Shown here: one piece after another, positions 22,731 to 33,934 of the stretch
Layout of the letters: each line of letters opens with the position of its first letter
Position numbering within the stretch: the stretch's first letter is position 1
Source of the DNA: Bolinopsis microptera
Lineage: Eukaryota; Ctenophora; Tentaculata; Lobata; Bolinopsidae
NCBI RefSeq assembly: GCF_026151205.1
Contig: NC_087072.1
Span: forward strand, 12,128,169 to 12,192,168
Direction: 5' to 3'
Length of the DNA: 64,000 bases
Made by a program: the position numbers and the translations under genes
The notes under the pieces: generated by a model
Database searches by the model: none
What the model was told of the DNA's origin: nothing
What the model saw: only the letters and a program-made list of their open reading frames with translations

Positions 22731-23802
22731 AAGATTTCCAATCTCGGCAGTCGAGCCTGTCTTTAGTTTCATATTATGATATATTATCCGAGACTGTGTA
22801 TCCTGACACTATCAACACTCCGGACTCTCCGGGTGAAGCAGAAAACACCTGTTGAATTCCGTACAAGAGCCGTCGACAGGAAGTGATGATAATGTGACGT
22901 ATCAAAACAAACGACTGGAAATAGAGCTTTATGCCAACAGTTATTCAGCATGATAATTATCTCTCTAGTGAAATTTTATAAACCATGGTGTGTTATAAAA
23001 CAACATTAATGAGATTGCTTAGCGTGCACGATCAGTCATCAGCTACACACAGCTCTACAAACAAATATGTCGAAAGTAGTGTTGTAAATTAGCGGTGTGA
23101 TTTCAGCTTGCAAATATGCGTTATATATATCGTTCCTTGTACACAAGTCCTATCTCTTACATTTTAAATGCTCGACAAGCTATCTTTTTACTTCTAAATA
23201 TGCAACTTTTTATTAAGATCTGTGTTACTTGCGGTCCAGTCCATTATGATTTTTAAAAGTATAATTATCAGTATGCAAGAATTGATAAGCTTCAAGAAAT
23301 ATCACAACACAAAGTTTAGCAAGGAAACAAAACAAAAGAAATGTAAACTGGCTTCCAGTGCAACTGGAGTCTTAAGTATGACGTATAAAACCTTGACAAA
23401 GCTAGTTCACTAAGTACTTTATAAGTATTCAACATCCCGGTGTAGTGATTCCCGCTAATAATTATTACTGTGTCGTGTTATTAAGTCTAACTAGCATCAT
23501 GATTCATGACTTCATGTTACTGGACTAGTACCACACATGTTACCCGGACCAAGTGATAGTGAATAATAGTGATAGTGAATAATGATGTCAATAGTGATAG
23601 TTAATAATCATGATAATAGTTAATAATCATGATAATGATGTCAATAGATTTTGTAACAAATTCGTCAGAATCATGATCAAACCATTTTCTTTAACTACTG
23701 TGATAGTACCTTTGGAAGTACTATTCCAATATTTCAATTTCAAAATCACTTTAACTTTAAGATATTAACCATCTGTATATTCAATAGTCTGCAATGTTTC
23801 AG
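22731..23802. other. Probable RasGEF intron or upstream region
   Basis: No exon is recognised between the 32-bp array and the first supported RasGEF exon. A few degenerate AATAGTGATAGTGAATAATG repeats lie at 23555-23640. Earlier exons of the RasGEF gene must lie here, farther left, or outside the window. Confidence 0.4.
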
Positions 23803-26800
23803 AGCCACAAGTTGCCCAATATTCGAGAAGCGGTGACATTCTTCAACCACGTAAGCATGTTGGTGGTACAGCTGATATTACACGAGACTACACCTCGAGC
23901 CAGGGCCCGCCTCATCAGATACCTGATAACCGTGAGTTTATAAATCTGTGAAATCTGCAGCAACCACTGATAAACAAAAACAGGGAAACTAGAAGTACAT
24001 TATTAATAATAGCAAAGGTGTGAAGAAGGCTAGTATAATATGACTAGTAGCATAGTAATATGAATATACTCGCTAGTTAGCATGTCAAAGTGTTGTCGAC
24101 AACTTAAGTGTGGGTAGTGTAGACAGTGTGACAACATATTATGTGTGTGAACTATTTGAACTGTGTGTGAACTATCTACAGTCGGGTTATCCCCTATGTG
24201 TGTGAATTATCTACAGTCGGGTTATCCCCTCTGTTTGTGGATTATCTACAGTCGGGTTATCCCCTCTGTGTGTGGATTATCTACAGTCGGGTTATCCCCT
24301 CTGTGTGTGGATTATCTACAGTCGGGTTATCCCCTCTGTGTGTGGATTATCTACAGTCGGGTTATCCCCTCTGTGTGTGGATTATCTACAGTCGCGTTAT
24401 CCCCTCTGTGTGTGAATTATCTACAGTCGGGTTATCCCCTCTGTGTGTGGATTATCTACAGTCGCGTTATCCCCTCTGTGTGTGAATTATCTACAGTCGG
24501 GTTATCCCCTCTGTGTGTGGATTATCTACAGTCGGGTTATCCCCTCTGTGTGTGGATTATCTACAGTTGGGTTATCCCCTCTGTGTGTGAATTATCTACA
24601 GTCGGGTTATCCCCTCTGTGTGTGAATTATCTACAGTCGGGTTATCCCCTCTGTGTGTGGATTATCTACAGTCGGGTTATCCCCTCTGTGTGTGAATTAT
24701 CTACAGTCGGGTTATCCCCTCTGTGTGTGGATTATCTACAGTCGGGTTATCCCCTCTGTGCTTCTGTGTGTGGATTATATACAGTTGGGTTATCCCCTCT
24801 GTGTGTGGATTATCTACAGTCGGGTTATCCCCTCTGTGTGTGGATTATCTACAGTCGGGTTATCCCCTCTGTGTGTGAATTATCTACAGTCGGGTTATCC
24901 CCTCTGTGTGTGGATTATCTACAGTTGGGTTATCCCCTCTGTGTGTGGATTATCTACAGTCGGGTTATCCCCTCTGTGTGTGGATTATCTACAGTCGGGT
25001 TATCCCCTCTGTGTGTGAATTATCTACAGTCGGGTTATCCCCTCTGTGTGTGGATTATCTACAGTCGGGTTATCCCCTCTGTGTGTGGATTATCTACAGT
25101 CGGGTTATCCCCTCTGTGTGTGGATTATCTACAGTCGGGTTATCCCCTCTGTGTGTGGATTATCTACAGTCGGGTTATCCCCTCTGTGTGTGGATTATCT
25201 ACAGTCGGGTTATCCCCTCTGTGTGTGGATTATCTACAGTCGGGTTATCCCCTCTGTGTGTGGATTATCTACAGTCGGGTTATCCCCTCTGTGTGTGGAT
25301 TATCTACAGTCGGGTTATCCCCTCTGTGTGTGGATTATCTACAGTCGGGTTATCCCCTCTGTGTGTGGATTATCTACAGTCGGGTTATCCCCTCTGTGTG
25401 TGGATTATCTACAGTCGGGTTATCCCCTCTGTGTGTGGATTATCTACAGTCGGGTTATCCCCTCTGTGTGTGAATTATCTACAGTCGGGTTATCCCCTCT
25501 GTGTGTGGATTATCTACAGTCGGGTTATCCCCTCTGTGTGTGATTATCTACAGTCGGGTTATCCCCTCTGTGTGTGGATTATCTACAGTCGGGTTATCCC
25601 CTCTGTGTGATTATCTACAGTCGGGTTATCCCTCTGTGTGTGGATTATCTACAGTCGGGTTATCCCCTCTGTGTGTGAATTATCTACAGTCGGGTTATCC
25701 CCTCTGTGTGTGGATTATCTACAGTCGGGTTATCCCCTCTGTGTGTGGATTATCTACAGTCGGGTTATCCCCTCTGTGTGTGGATTATCTACAGTCGGGT
25801 TATCCCCTCTGTGCTTCTGTGTGTGGATTATCTACAGTCGGGTTATCCCCTCTGTGTGTGGATTATCTACAGTCGGGTTATCCCCTCTGTGTGTGGATTA
25901 TCTACAGTCGGGTTATCCCCTCTGTGTGTGGATATCTACAGTCGGGTTATCCCCTCTGTGTGTGGATTATCTACAGTCGGGTTATCCCCTCTGTGTGTGG
26001 ATTATCTACAGTCGGGTTATCCCCTCTGTGTGTGGATTATCTACAGTCGGGTTATCCCCTCTGTGTGTGGATTATCTACAGTCGGGTTATCCCCTCTGTG
26101 GTGGATTATCTACAGTCGGGTTATCCCCTCTGTGCTTCTGTGTGTGGATTATATACAGTTGGGTTATCCCCTCTGTGTGTGGATTATCTACAGTCGGTTT
26201 ATCCCCTCTGTGTGTGGATTATCTACAGTCGGGTTATCCCCTCTGTGTGTGGATTATCTACAGTCGGGTTATCCCCTCTGTGCTTCTGTGTGTGGATTAT
26301 ATACAGTTGGGTTATCCCCTCTGTGTGTGGATTATCTACAGTCGGGTTATCCCCTCTGTGTGTGGATTATCTACAGTCGGGTTATCCCCTCTGTGTGTTC
26401 AGTGAAAGAATGAGGAATTACAAGAACCTATTAACAATGATACATTAAGTTTATTTAAGACTTCTATTAGATTTAAGTAGGGAAGTCAGGGAAATATAAG
26501 AATGTGAGAGTAAAGGGGATGTGAGAAAGACTGCAATTATTCAACTCAACTAGATCTTACATTCTGGAATTGGTTTAATTCTAAATGTACGGATAAACGT
26601 TATGCTGTAAACAAGCCAATATTTACTCGCTTAAATGTCATATTTAAACTTAGACGGGGTTAAAGTTATTTTGTCATATCATGGCTAAAATGACACATAT
26701 CTTCTTATCTCCATTGCCATATTTGCAGGTGTCAGAGAAGTTGCGACAACAGAACAACTACAGTTCTCTTCGTGCAATAATCGCTGGTCTGCAAAGTAAC

Positions 26801-29800
26801 CCTATCTACCGACTAGAGAAAAGTTGGAAACTGGTGAGTTACAAAATTCACAAAATGCTTTAGAAGACTTTTAATGGATCGTTGCTGGGCAAACAGCCGA
26901 TAATTTAGTTAAAGAGCAACAAATTGATCAGAACTCTGTCAAAATAACGACTCGGCAGGAGAAATGTTTACAGATGTAGAGTGTAGAACGTTACACATTC
27001 CTTACTTTCAGATAAAGGGCCAGTCCAGGAAAACATTCAACAATTTGGTCGAGATTTGGAAACACACAAACAATTACGAGTAAGTACGTTTGACAAGAAC
27101 AGTTCTCCTGTAAAAGAATAAACTTACAATGAAACAGATTTACAGAAATAATACTGCTCAGCCAGTAATCTGAGCCAAACAAAATGCAATCTCCGAAAAT
27201 AATAAACACTTATTAGTTGCCTTGAAACTGGTTTTTCGTTACATCTTAATCGTCTTAATTCCGTGTTTACACCTGGAATACCGTGATAATGTTATCATTC
27301 GCCAACATCACAGTGTTCAATAAGTAATAATTTAGATTGAGTTAGTATAATGTATATTATACATCAGTATAAAAATACCTAACATATATAATTTTATTGA
27401 TCTTTTTTGCGACTTTCGAATGAGGCACCCTGATACGACACACATTACACACATAATACATTACACATATAATACATAATACATTATATATTAATTATAC
27501 CATGTTCAATGTTTCCTTATTTGCTTGGTCCAGGGTAATGCCCTGTTTATGCTACCAAAATCAGGTAAACTTATCTCACAGAATTACATAATTTGTCACA
27601 TGAAAATTCTTTGTCTGAAATCGTGAGTGGTCTTGTGATGGGTGCAGTAAAAATAAATCTGTAATTAGTTAATAAAGAATGCTACATGTGTAAGTTTTAT
27701 CTTAATAGTGGTGATATTAATTTATTATACATTGAAGGTCTCGACTGCCTAGGCATCAAATATTGGCAGTCGGTAATTATCCTCTGGCCGGAGTCAGCTG
27801 ACCCTAGGGACCAGAGGAGAACAGGAGGTAGAAACGGAAAGTATCTACAGAAGTAGGAGCCAATTTTATATTTTTTGTAGGGGGAGGGGGCGGAGGGGAG
27901 GGCTATAAATTTGGAGTCTATCTCGTCTAACTTGTTATTAGATATGTAAACTGCCTGACTTATGACTGTTTCTATTTTGGTCCTGTTTCTCATCAAATAT
28001 ACAAACAAATATCTTCCGTTAACGAGGTAAAACCCGCCCGCGGCCCGCCTTCTGGACGCGGTAAATGGAATAAATGGATGGCGCTCCAACATATATTGTA
28101 TTGATAAGCAACAGACTTGCGCGGCGTTAAGCCGCGAACACATGTTAAAAACATTAAAGTCTTGTCGTTCGTCGCACCTTTTTGAACACTCACCGACCTA
28201 CTATGCTAAATACTACCTTCTCAGTACTACATATATATTACGTTAGGAAATCGAGAGTCAAAAGTTACACTTTAGATCGAGTCTTACTATTTAATGATGA
28301 CTAACCTAACAATTCATCAAGGATGTCTAATGGACACACAAGTCGGCTGGTAGGAGTTTACAGTGACGAAGGTGCATCGCCTTGGTGTGTAGACTGCACG
28401 TGCAAAACCCTCACCGCGCGTTCTTACACTACCATCAACCTCACAGCACAAGATATATTGTCAGGAACATGGACAATTAGTTGTGTAGGAATAGTTTTCC
28501 CTGGAGGACGGGACAGTCCGTATCATGACAAATTAAAGGGTCCCGGAAATCAGAAGATCAGGGAGTTTGTAGAGAGCGGTGGGTGGTATCTGGGAATTTG
28601 TGCAGGTAATATTTCAGATTTGTAAGTAAGGCTATGGATTAGAAATTTAGCGTTGTTTGAAGAATAAGTCTAAATATCTATATATCTATAGTCTAAATCT
28701 ATAATTTGGAATTAATTTATTTCAGTTGTATACTCTTTCAGGTGCTTATTTCGGTAGCTCAAAAATAGACTTCTGTAAAGGCGACCCTGAAATGGAGATA
28801 GACACGAGTAGGGAGCTGGGTTTCTTCCCGGGCACAGCTGTTGGACCACAGTACCCTGGCTTCCGTTACCAAGACAACAGTGGGGAGAGGGTTGTATCAA
28901 TATCAAAACCTGGCTCTTGTCAGGGCGCACTCAGTGGATCTCATAAAGTGTATTTTAACGGGGGCTGCTACTTTAACCTGAAGATGGAGAACCAGCTGAA
29001 CCAGCCACACCCCACAACACACCCCACAACAATGTGGGCGTATGAGGGGGGCTCCTCCCCTGCCCCAGCAGAGGGGGGCTCCTCCCCCGCCCCAGCTGTA
29101 GTGGGGTGTGTAGTGGGGTGTGGCCGTGTGGTCCTCAGTGGAATTCATCCTGAGGTTGGGGCCGAGGATGTGGACAATGCAGAACACTTGGACAGCGTCA
29201 TTTCGGAGACAAAACGACATGATTCTGATAGGATAGCTGTGCTGGACGATATCTTTATGTTCCTTGAAGGTGTTAGTTAATGTTAGCGAAATTAAGTAGG
29301 AATTCGAATCCAGATTGTATCTGTGATTACTTTGTGTACACAAGTCCCTTTTTAATAATTTTAGCGTTATTTCCATTCTGACTGCTGCACAGAAAATAAA
29401 TCACTTTAAATGTCATGTTTTGTTTAGTTTTAGGTAATTTCACTAGCTGGATACCGTAATTAATATTTAATTAGTCTAATTATTATTATCATGTTTGTAA
29501 TAGCAGTAAATCATATCATTAATATTTTGTAACTTTTTATGTTTATTTGATACTGGGTGATAATAGGGAGGTGGATTTTATATTTTGGCTATTTTCGAGC
29601 TACACTCCGCAAGCAATCCTCCGTTATATACTGCAAGCTGATTGGTCAAGCAATGTCCAGATGAATACCCCCCCCCCCCCCCCCCCGGTATTACCCATGT
29701 CTTTAGTTAGTAATATTCAATTTTGTTATTTAATTTTATCGTTTAGTTTTTCGTATCTGTTAGATCTGTTAAATTTTAATATTCAATCTGCAGATGAGTA

Positions 29801-31591
29801 AATACAATTTAACCCGTAGACTCTGTGGTCAGGAATTGAATAAGTCACTCAACTGAAACCACCAGCTGTTATTAATTCCCTGTACTAAAGATTTATGACT
29901 CTGTTATTATTTTCAGTTACAATTGTTTTACTTGAACTTCTTCAAATTGTTTTAGCGTTCCGATTCATTATTTGAGTATATGACTTCAAAATTCACGGTA
30001 AATAATAGCAATCTATGGTTAAAATTTGGTGTGAAAATAATGGTCTCCAAAATCGAACTGAATATGAACGCCCAACATTTAAGTTTTGCAAATTGCCAAA
30101 ATTTTGTTAATGTTGCCTTAATATTCATCATATTAATTGGTTATGAAATCTGAGTATCACTTAATGTTGTATCCTTAAAAAACTTGTTCTATGCGTAAGA
30201 AGCGCAAAATCTGGATGTTAACGTTTTAACTCACTTTCAGGAATTACCAGAATTTGTTGGAGAAGGTGCTAAATGTTAACTTTAAACTTACTTTCAGGAA
30301 TTACCAGAATTTGTTGGAGAAGGGGCTGCAGCGTGGTTTTATCGTTCCTTTCTTAGGACTCTTCTTCAACCAGGTGCTCATGACGTCATTAATATTCAAA
30401 GAGCTCAACATTCCTGAACTTGAACTTTACCCCGAGGAATGTGAGTTTTTGTCATTTTCAAATTTTGCGAGACAACATTTACCAAATGAAATTTCAATCA
30501 GGTGAAAAATTTGGGAATGATAAAACAAGTATAACATAAAGTATAGTGATTAGTATTTAATAACAATAATAATATTCTGCAGTGGAAGGACCGTGGAGGG
30601 ACTCGTTTGTTCAGGTGCCAGAAGGAGGCTGCAGTTCCACCGATCCTCTGGTGATCGCGACTGCAGCGGACTCTGATACTGACGACTCTGTGGATGTTGC
30701 TCTGGATTCTATCTGTCTCTCTCCCTGCTTCCCCGCTACACCATCTTCATTCTCCAGAAAGCTCAAGCGGTCTGTACAACTAGTACCCTTACATGACGCA
30801 TTAAACATGTTAAATCAAGCGGTCTGTACAACTTGTACACTTACAAGCGGTCTGTACAACTTGTACACTTACAAGCGGTCTGTACAACTAGTACCCTTAC
30901 ATGACGCATTAAACATGTTAAATCGTTATGCAAGAGGGTATGGTAACTTCATGAGGATATTATAAATTGAAATAACGATTTAACTGTTTAGTGAACATGG
31001 AGAATTTGTTAATTCGGTTGATCGAAGGGAACTGCGCACGACTTGCTCACTTACAAATTTCTCCAGAATCCAGGACCATTTAAAATCGCTACAATTTTCT
31101 CAAGGCTCAATTTGTAATATCATAACTCGCGCCACCTAATATATGTGGCAGTATGCATGTTTAAGTTAAGAGAGCCACCTAATTTATGTGACACTATAGC
31201 ACGTGCAGGTTAAGAAAGAAGCCCCTGCATGCAGGCGAGGTTGGCTTGTTGCCAGGAGTAGAAGAAGTGCTTGGTCCTGTGACACGCGCTATAGCGGAGC
31301 AGCACCCTCGCACCAAGGTCCTGCAGATTCAGTACCTGCCTCCTTACTTGCTCAGACGGTCAGTGCAGTTTTAAACATATTTTCTTTTATCTTAAATAAA
31401 GATTGATTCTATTGAACCTCACATTCTGCATTTTGTGATTTTTTTTCCACCATTATTATTTGTTCAGATACCAACTAGCAGCGAGTGTTGACAAGTTGAC
31501 TGATCGTCCTGCTGTCCACTATTTCATATTCAAGGATAAGCTGCTTGGCGAGGAGGAACTAAGGGCACTAAGTTTGCAGAGGGAGAGTTAA
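23803..31591 (+). CDS. RasGEF (CDC25-domain) protein, C-terminal part
   Basis: Seven exons with consistent phases: 23803-23931, 26729-26833, 27012-27079, 30298-30440, 30583-30937, 31209-31358 and 31468-31591, 1,074 nt or 357 codons plus stop. Exons 1-4 hold the later half of a Ras-family guanine nucleotide exchange domain: LPNIREAVTFFNHVSMLVVQ, then NNYSSLRAIIAGLQSNPIYR with LEKSW, then TFNNLVEIWKHTNNYENYQN, then GFIVPFLGLFFNQ. In this family the domain catalyses GDP release from a Ras/Ral/Rap GTPase at membranes. The remaining exons encode an acidic linker (DSDTDDSVD) and a C-terminus I do not recognise (PYLLRRYQLAASVDK..., ending LSLQRES). Upstream exons are not found. Exon 30298 has a duplicated acceptor, exon 30583 contains an in-frame tandem duplication, and the intron before 30298 contains a separate gene. 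The subfamily (RalGDS-like or other) is not settled. Confidence 0.8.
24142..26397. repeat. 35-bp satellite in a RasGEF intron
   Basis: About 64 copies of GTGTGTGGATTATCTACAGT followed by CGGGTTATCCCCTCT. Since 35 is not a multiple of three and no stop arises, all three forward frames are open for long stretches, which explains the large ORFs here; they are not genes. A variant block with an extra CTTCTGTG and ATATACAGTTGGG recurs at about 24762, 26132 and 26282, a sign of unequal exchange. Confidence 0.96.
27080..28322 (+). other. RasGEF intron, left of the nested gene
   Basis: Intron sequence with short TACACATAATACAT repeats around 27440-27490. No exon that fits the phase of the flanking RasGEF exons is visible. 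The region just left of 28323 should hold the promoter of the nested gene. Confidence 0.45.
28323..29280 (+). CDS. Stand-alone biotin-protein-ligase N-terminal domain (BPL_N, class I glutaminase-like) protein
   Basis: Two exons, 28323-28605 and 28742-29280 (GT-AG, phase 1), give 273 aa plus stop. The sequence follows the BPL_N family found at the N-terminus of fungal biotin protein ligases: FPGGRDSPYH (about 59-68), SGGWYLGICAGAYFGSSKID (about 86-105), ELGFFPGTAVGPQYPGF, VYFNGGCYF, and VVLSGIHPEVG near 225-236. Cys93 in GICAG sits at a nucleophile elbow, and His230/Glu232 in HPE complete the pattern of a class I glutamine-amidotransferase triad. No biotin ligase catalytic domain follows; the frame stops 48 residues after HPE. 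A Pro/Ala/Gly/Ser-rich insert (GGSSPAPA repeats) lies before the HPE strand. The start is the first ATG of the frame. The whole gene lies in one intron of the RasGEF gene, on the same strand. Its reaction is unknown. Confidence 0.82.
29395..29400 (+). terminator. Polyadenylation signal of the nested BPL_N gene
   Basis: AATAAA 115 bp after the BPL_N stop codon, inside the RasGEF intron. Use of it would end the nested transcript before the next RasGEF exon. Confidence 0.5.
29401..30240 (+). other. RasGEF intron, right of the nested gene
   Basis: AT-rich intron with a 16-base C run at 29670-29686. No exon recognised. Confidence 0.45.
30231..30325 (+). repeat. 57-bp tandem duplication containing a splice acceptor
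   Basis: CACTTTCAG/GAATTACCAGAATTTGTTGG occurs with its acceptor at 30240/30241 and again at 30297/30298. The offset is 57 bp or 19 codons. The interval has no stop in the RasGEF frame, so either acceptor keeps the frame; the upstream one adds NYQNLLEKVLNVNFKLTFR. Confidence 0.88.
30765..30925 (+). repeat. In-exon tandem duplication in RasGEF
   Basis: AAGCGGTCTGTACAACT recurs at 30765, 30817, 30845 and 30873. First and last copies are 108 bp (36 codons) apart, so the frame is kept and the segment KRSVQLVPLHDALNML appears twice, separated by a cysteine- and tyrosine-containing linker. Confidence 0.88.
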
Positions 31592-32063
31592 AGGTGGTCC
31601 ATTCTTAATGGACTGACCCGGTGCGCGCTACTTCATTATAGCGCTTTGGTTATTTCGAGAAGAAAGCGGCGTGCGCTAATGCGAAGAAATTTAGACGAGT
31701 ATCATCCGTCAAAGAAGAGGACTCCTCGTCAAGAGGAGTGAATTACGCTTAGTCTACTGGTGTGATTACTATTTACTCTTCGATAAAGTTTATACACTTG
31801 ATACCATTTTGAATAAGTTTATAATGTTGGATACATAAGCTGATTTATATTTGAAATTTGTTATATGAATGTGCTTTTGACGTGGGATTGCTGTTGATTT
31901 ACATTCACATTTTGCATTCAAATTCGATTTTGGACCCTCTTGTTATTATTATTTATTTCAAATAACGCTGACTTTATTTTCGTGGATTGGCGGTTGCTTT
32001 TTTCTATAAATTTAATTCTAATAAAGATTCCGTTCTAAACTCTGGTTTCATTGCGTTTTCAAT
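31592..32063. other. Region downstream of RasGEF
   Basis: Should contain the RasGEF 3' UTR; AATAAA lies at 32020-32025. Nothing else is recognised. Confidence 0.4.
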
Positions 32064-32842
32064 CATAGTTTTCACCTTAGGGGGGGGGGGTTCACCCTGA
32101 TTTTTTGTGAAACTTGTTTTCGAGATAGCAGTTGACCAACAAACTAGGACCGGTGACCGAACTTTTGAGGGGGTCCCGGACCACAACCGCCAAACGGTGC
32201 CCGCAGGGCAGTCACGCCCATTTACTGAGCTGATAATCATAGAGAATGTGTAGTATAGGCTTACCTTTCATATAAAGTTGGTTTCATTCAAAAATATTGA
32301 TATTTGACCAATTTATGGGCCAAAATCGATCAAATTTGGTGTGTACCCAAATATGGTCATATGTTTTTTGTGGTCCGGGACCCCCTTAAAAGTTCGGTCA
32401 CCGGTCTTAGTTTTTGTTCAACTGCTATCTCGAAACCAAGTTTCACAAAAAAATCAGGGTGAACCCCCCCCCCCCCCCCTCATAGAGAATGTGTAGTATA
32501 GGCTTACCTTTCATATAAAGTTGGTTTCATTCAAAAATATTGATATTTGACCAATTTATGGGCCAAAATCGATCAAATTTGGTGTGTATACCCAAATATG
32601 GTCATATGGTTTTTGTGGTCCGGGACCCCCTTAAAAGTTCGGTCACCGGTCTTAGTTTTTGTTCTACTGCTATCTCGAAACCAAGTTTCACAAAAAAATC
32701 AGGGTGAACCCCCCCTCATAGAGAATGTGTAGTATAGGCTTACCTTTCATATAAAGTTGGTTTCATTCAAAAATATTGATATTTGACCAATTTATGGGCC
32801 AAAATCGATCAAATTTGGTGTGTATACCCAAATATGGTCATA
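32064..32842. repeat. ~240-bp tandem repeat with an inverted arm
   Basis: Units beginning TCATAGAGAATGTGTAGTAT start at 32237, 32480 and 32716 (spacing 243 and 236; the third is partial). Each ends in a run of C. An inverted partial unit occupies about 32077-32185, so the G run near 32081 mirrors the C runs near 32465 and 32708. Probably the end of a transposable element; no coding region. Confidence 0.88.
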
Positions 32843-32919
32843 CGCCGCCCAGTGACCTTGCTCTTCAAATAGAGAACCAATTGTTTATGTATTACACGCT
32901 CCTCGACCAATCCGGTAAA

Positions 32920-33041
32920 ATGTTGTATCACGTGGTGACCCCCACGGTCGCTTCACTATATACTACCCCTGTAGAGTTTCGACGATACAGGGGGAGCCGC
33001 GCACTCGTGCGCAGCGGGTCATACAACGTATGACAAGTTTA
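32920..33041. repeat. Dispersed repeat, copy 1
   Basis: About 110 bp ending GCGGGTCATACAACGTATGACAAG. A second copy is at 42980-43086. Confidence 0.8.
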
Positions 33042-33934
33042 AGTCTGATCTTGGGTGCGTTGGTGAACTCTGCTGTAAGTGTATTAGTATACGGTATCAA
33101 CCATTACATGCCACACGGCTTCATCTTACTATTAGTAGAGGCTCTTACGGGCAAAAATACGTGTTTTCTGCTATGAGTTTAGAGACCTAACTATTAATTG
33201 GACACAATAGTATGATGTGTAAGGATCGAGAATATGTTAAGAAATATAAATATAGCCTTATAAGTCACGTGCTATTCCAATGCGCGTTTTAAACTTTGAC
33301 GGTCTATAACTCTTAGGCCTATAAAGTAATTATATTCATGTTATGTCAGCAATACGATCACATTGTTTTCTATTTGATGTGAAAATATGAGCTAGAACGG
33401 ACATAATCTCGCTGAGTTATGGCTGTTTGAAATTTATGATGAACGCGCGGGTGCCCATTGATAACAACTAAATGCTTTTGCGCGTAGTGCGCGTCGAAAA
33501 TTAGGCAAAAACGCTTGCGGAGTGACAATATTCAAACTTCTATAAAGTATATGAAGTGGGTACTTCTCGGAAAGGAAAATTTCAGTCAAACACGATGTGA
33601 CTATTGTTGGGTTGATTTAATACAACTGCAAAAAATCATTCAAACTTTAAGCAAAAAAGGGCACATTTTTACCACTTTTTGGATTTTTACCTGTGTAAAA
33701 ACAGAGTGATTTGTTTTATTTTTATATCATCTTGTGCGGCTATGTTTTAGCTATTGCCATGCAAATTTTGCCGACATGCCAACAAAATTAACTTGCTCAA
33801 AATATCAAAAAACATGGTTTTTTGGCCTATTTTTGGCCCGAAAATCGTTTTTTGCGATTTTACCTGCGTAAACTCAGTCCAATCATCTCGAAACCACTTT
33901 TAATTGATTCTACGGTCAAAAATACGTCTAGTAA
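33042..33934. other. Region left of the LINE
   Basis: No gene is recognised. A 20-bp segment near 33136-33155 is the reverse complement of LINE sequence near 33979, so an inverted piece of the same family may be present. Low-complexity ACCACTTTTT and GGCCTATTTTTGGCC motifs occur near 33660-33840. Confidence 0.4.

Noticed and set aside
24163-26448. Overlapping repeat proteins with YLQSGYPLCVWIIYSRVIPS
   Set aside because: Three forward frames are equally open because of the 35-bp unit; the array sits in a RasGEF intron.
27529-27565. A 31-nt RasGEF exon between GTCCAG and GTAAAC
   Set aside because: The exon at 27012-27079 already joins in phase to 30298 and gives a continuous RasGEF motif; inserting this piece breaks the motif.
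27697-28143. 148-aa minus-strand ORF
   Set aside because: No domain, no splice context and composition like shadow sequence; it lies in a RasGEF intron upstream of the nested gene.
28323-31591. A single biotin protein ligase gene continuing from BPL_N into the exons at 30-31.6 kb
   Set aside because: The phase after the BPL_N exon leads to a stop in the next exon, whereas the RasGEF exon at 27012-27079 joins it perfectly.
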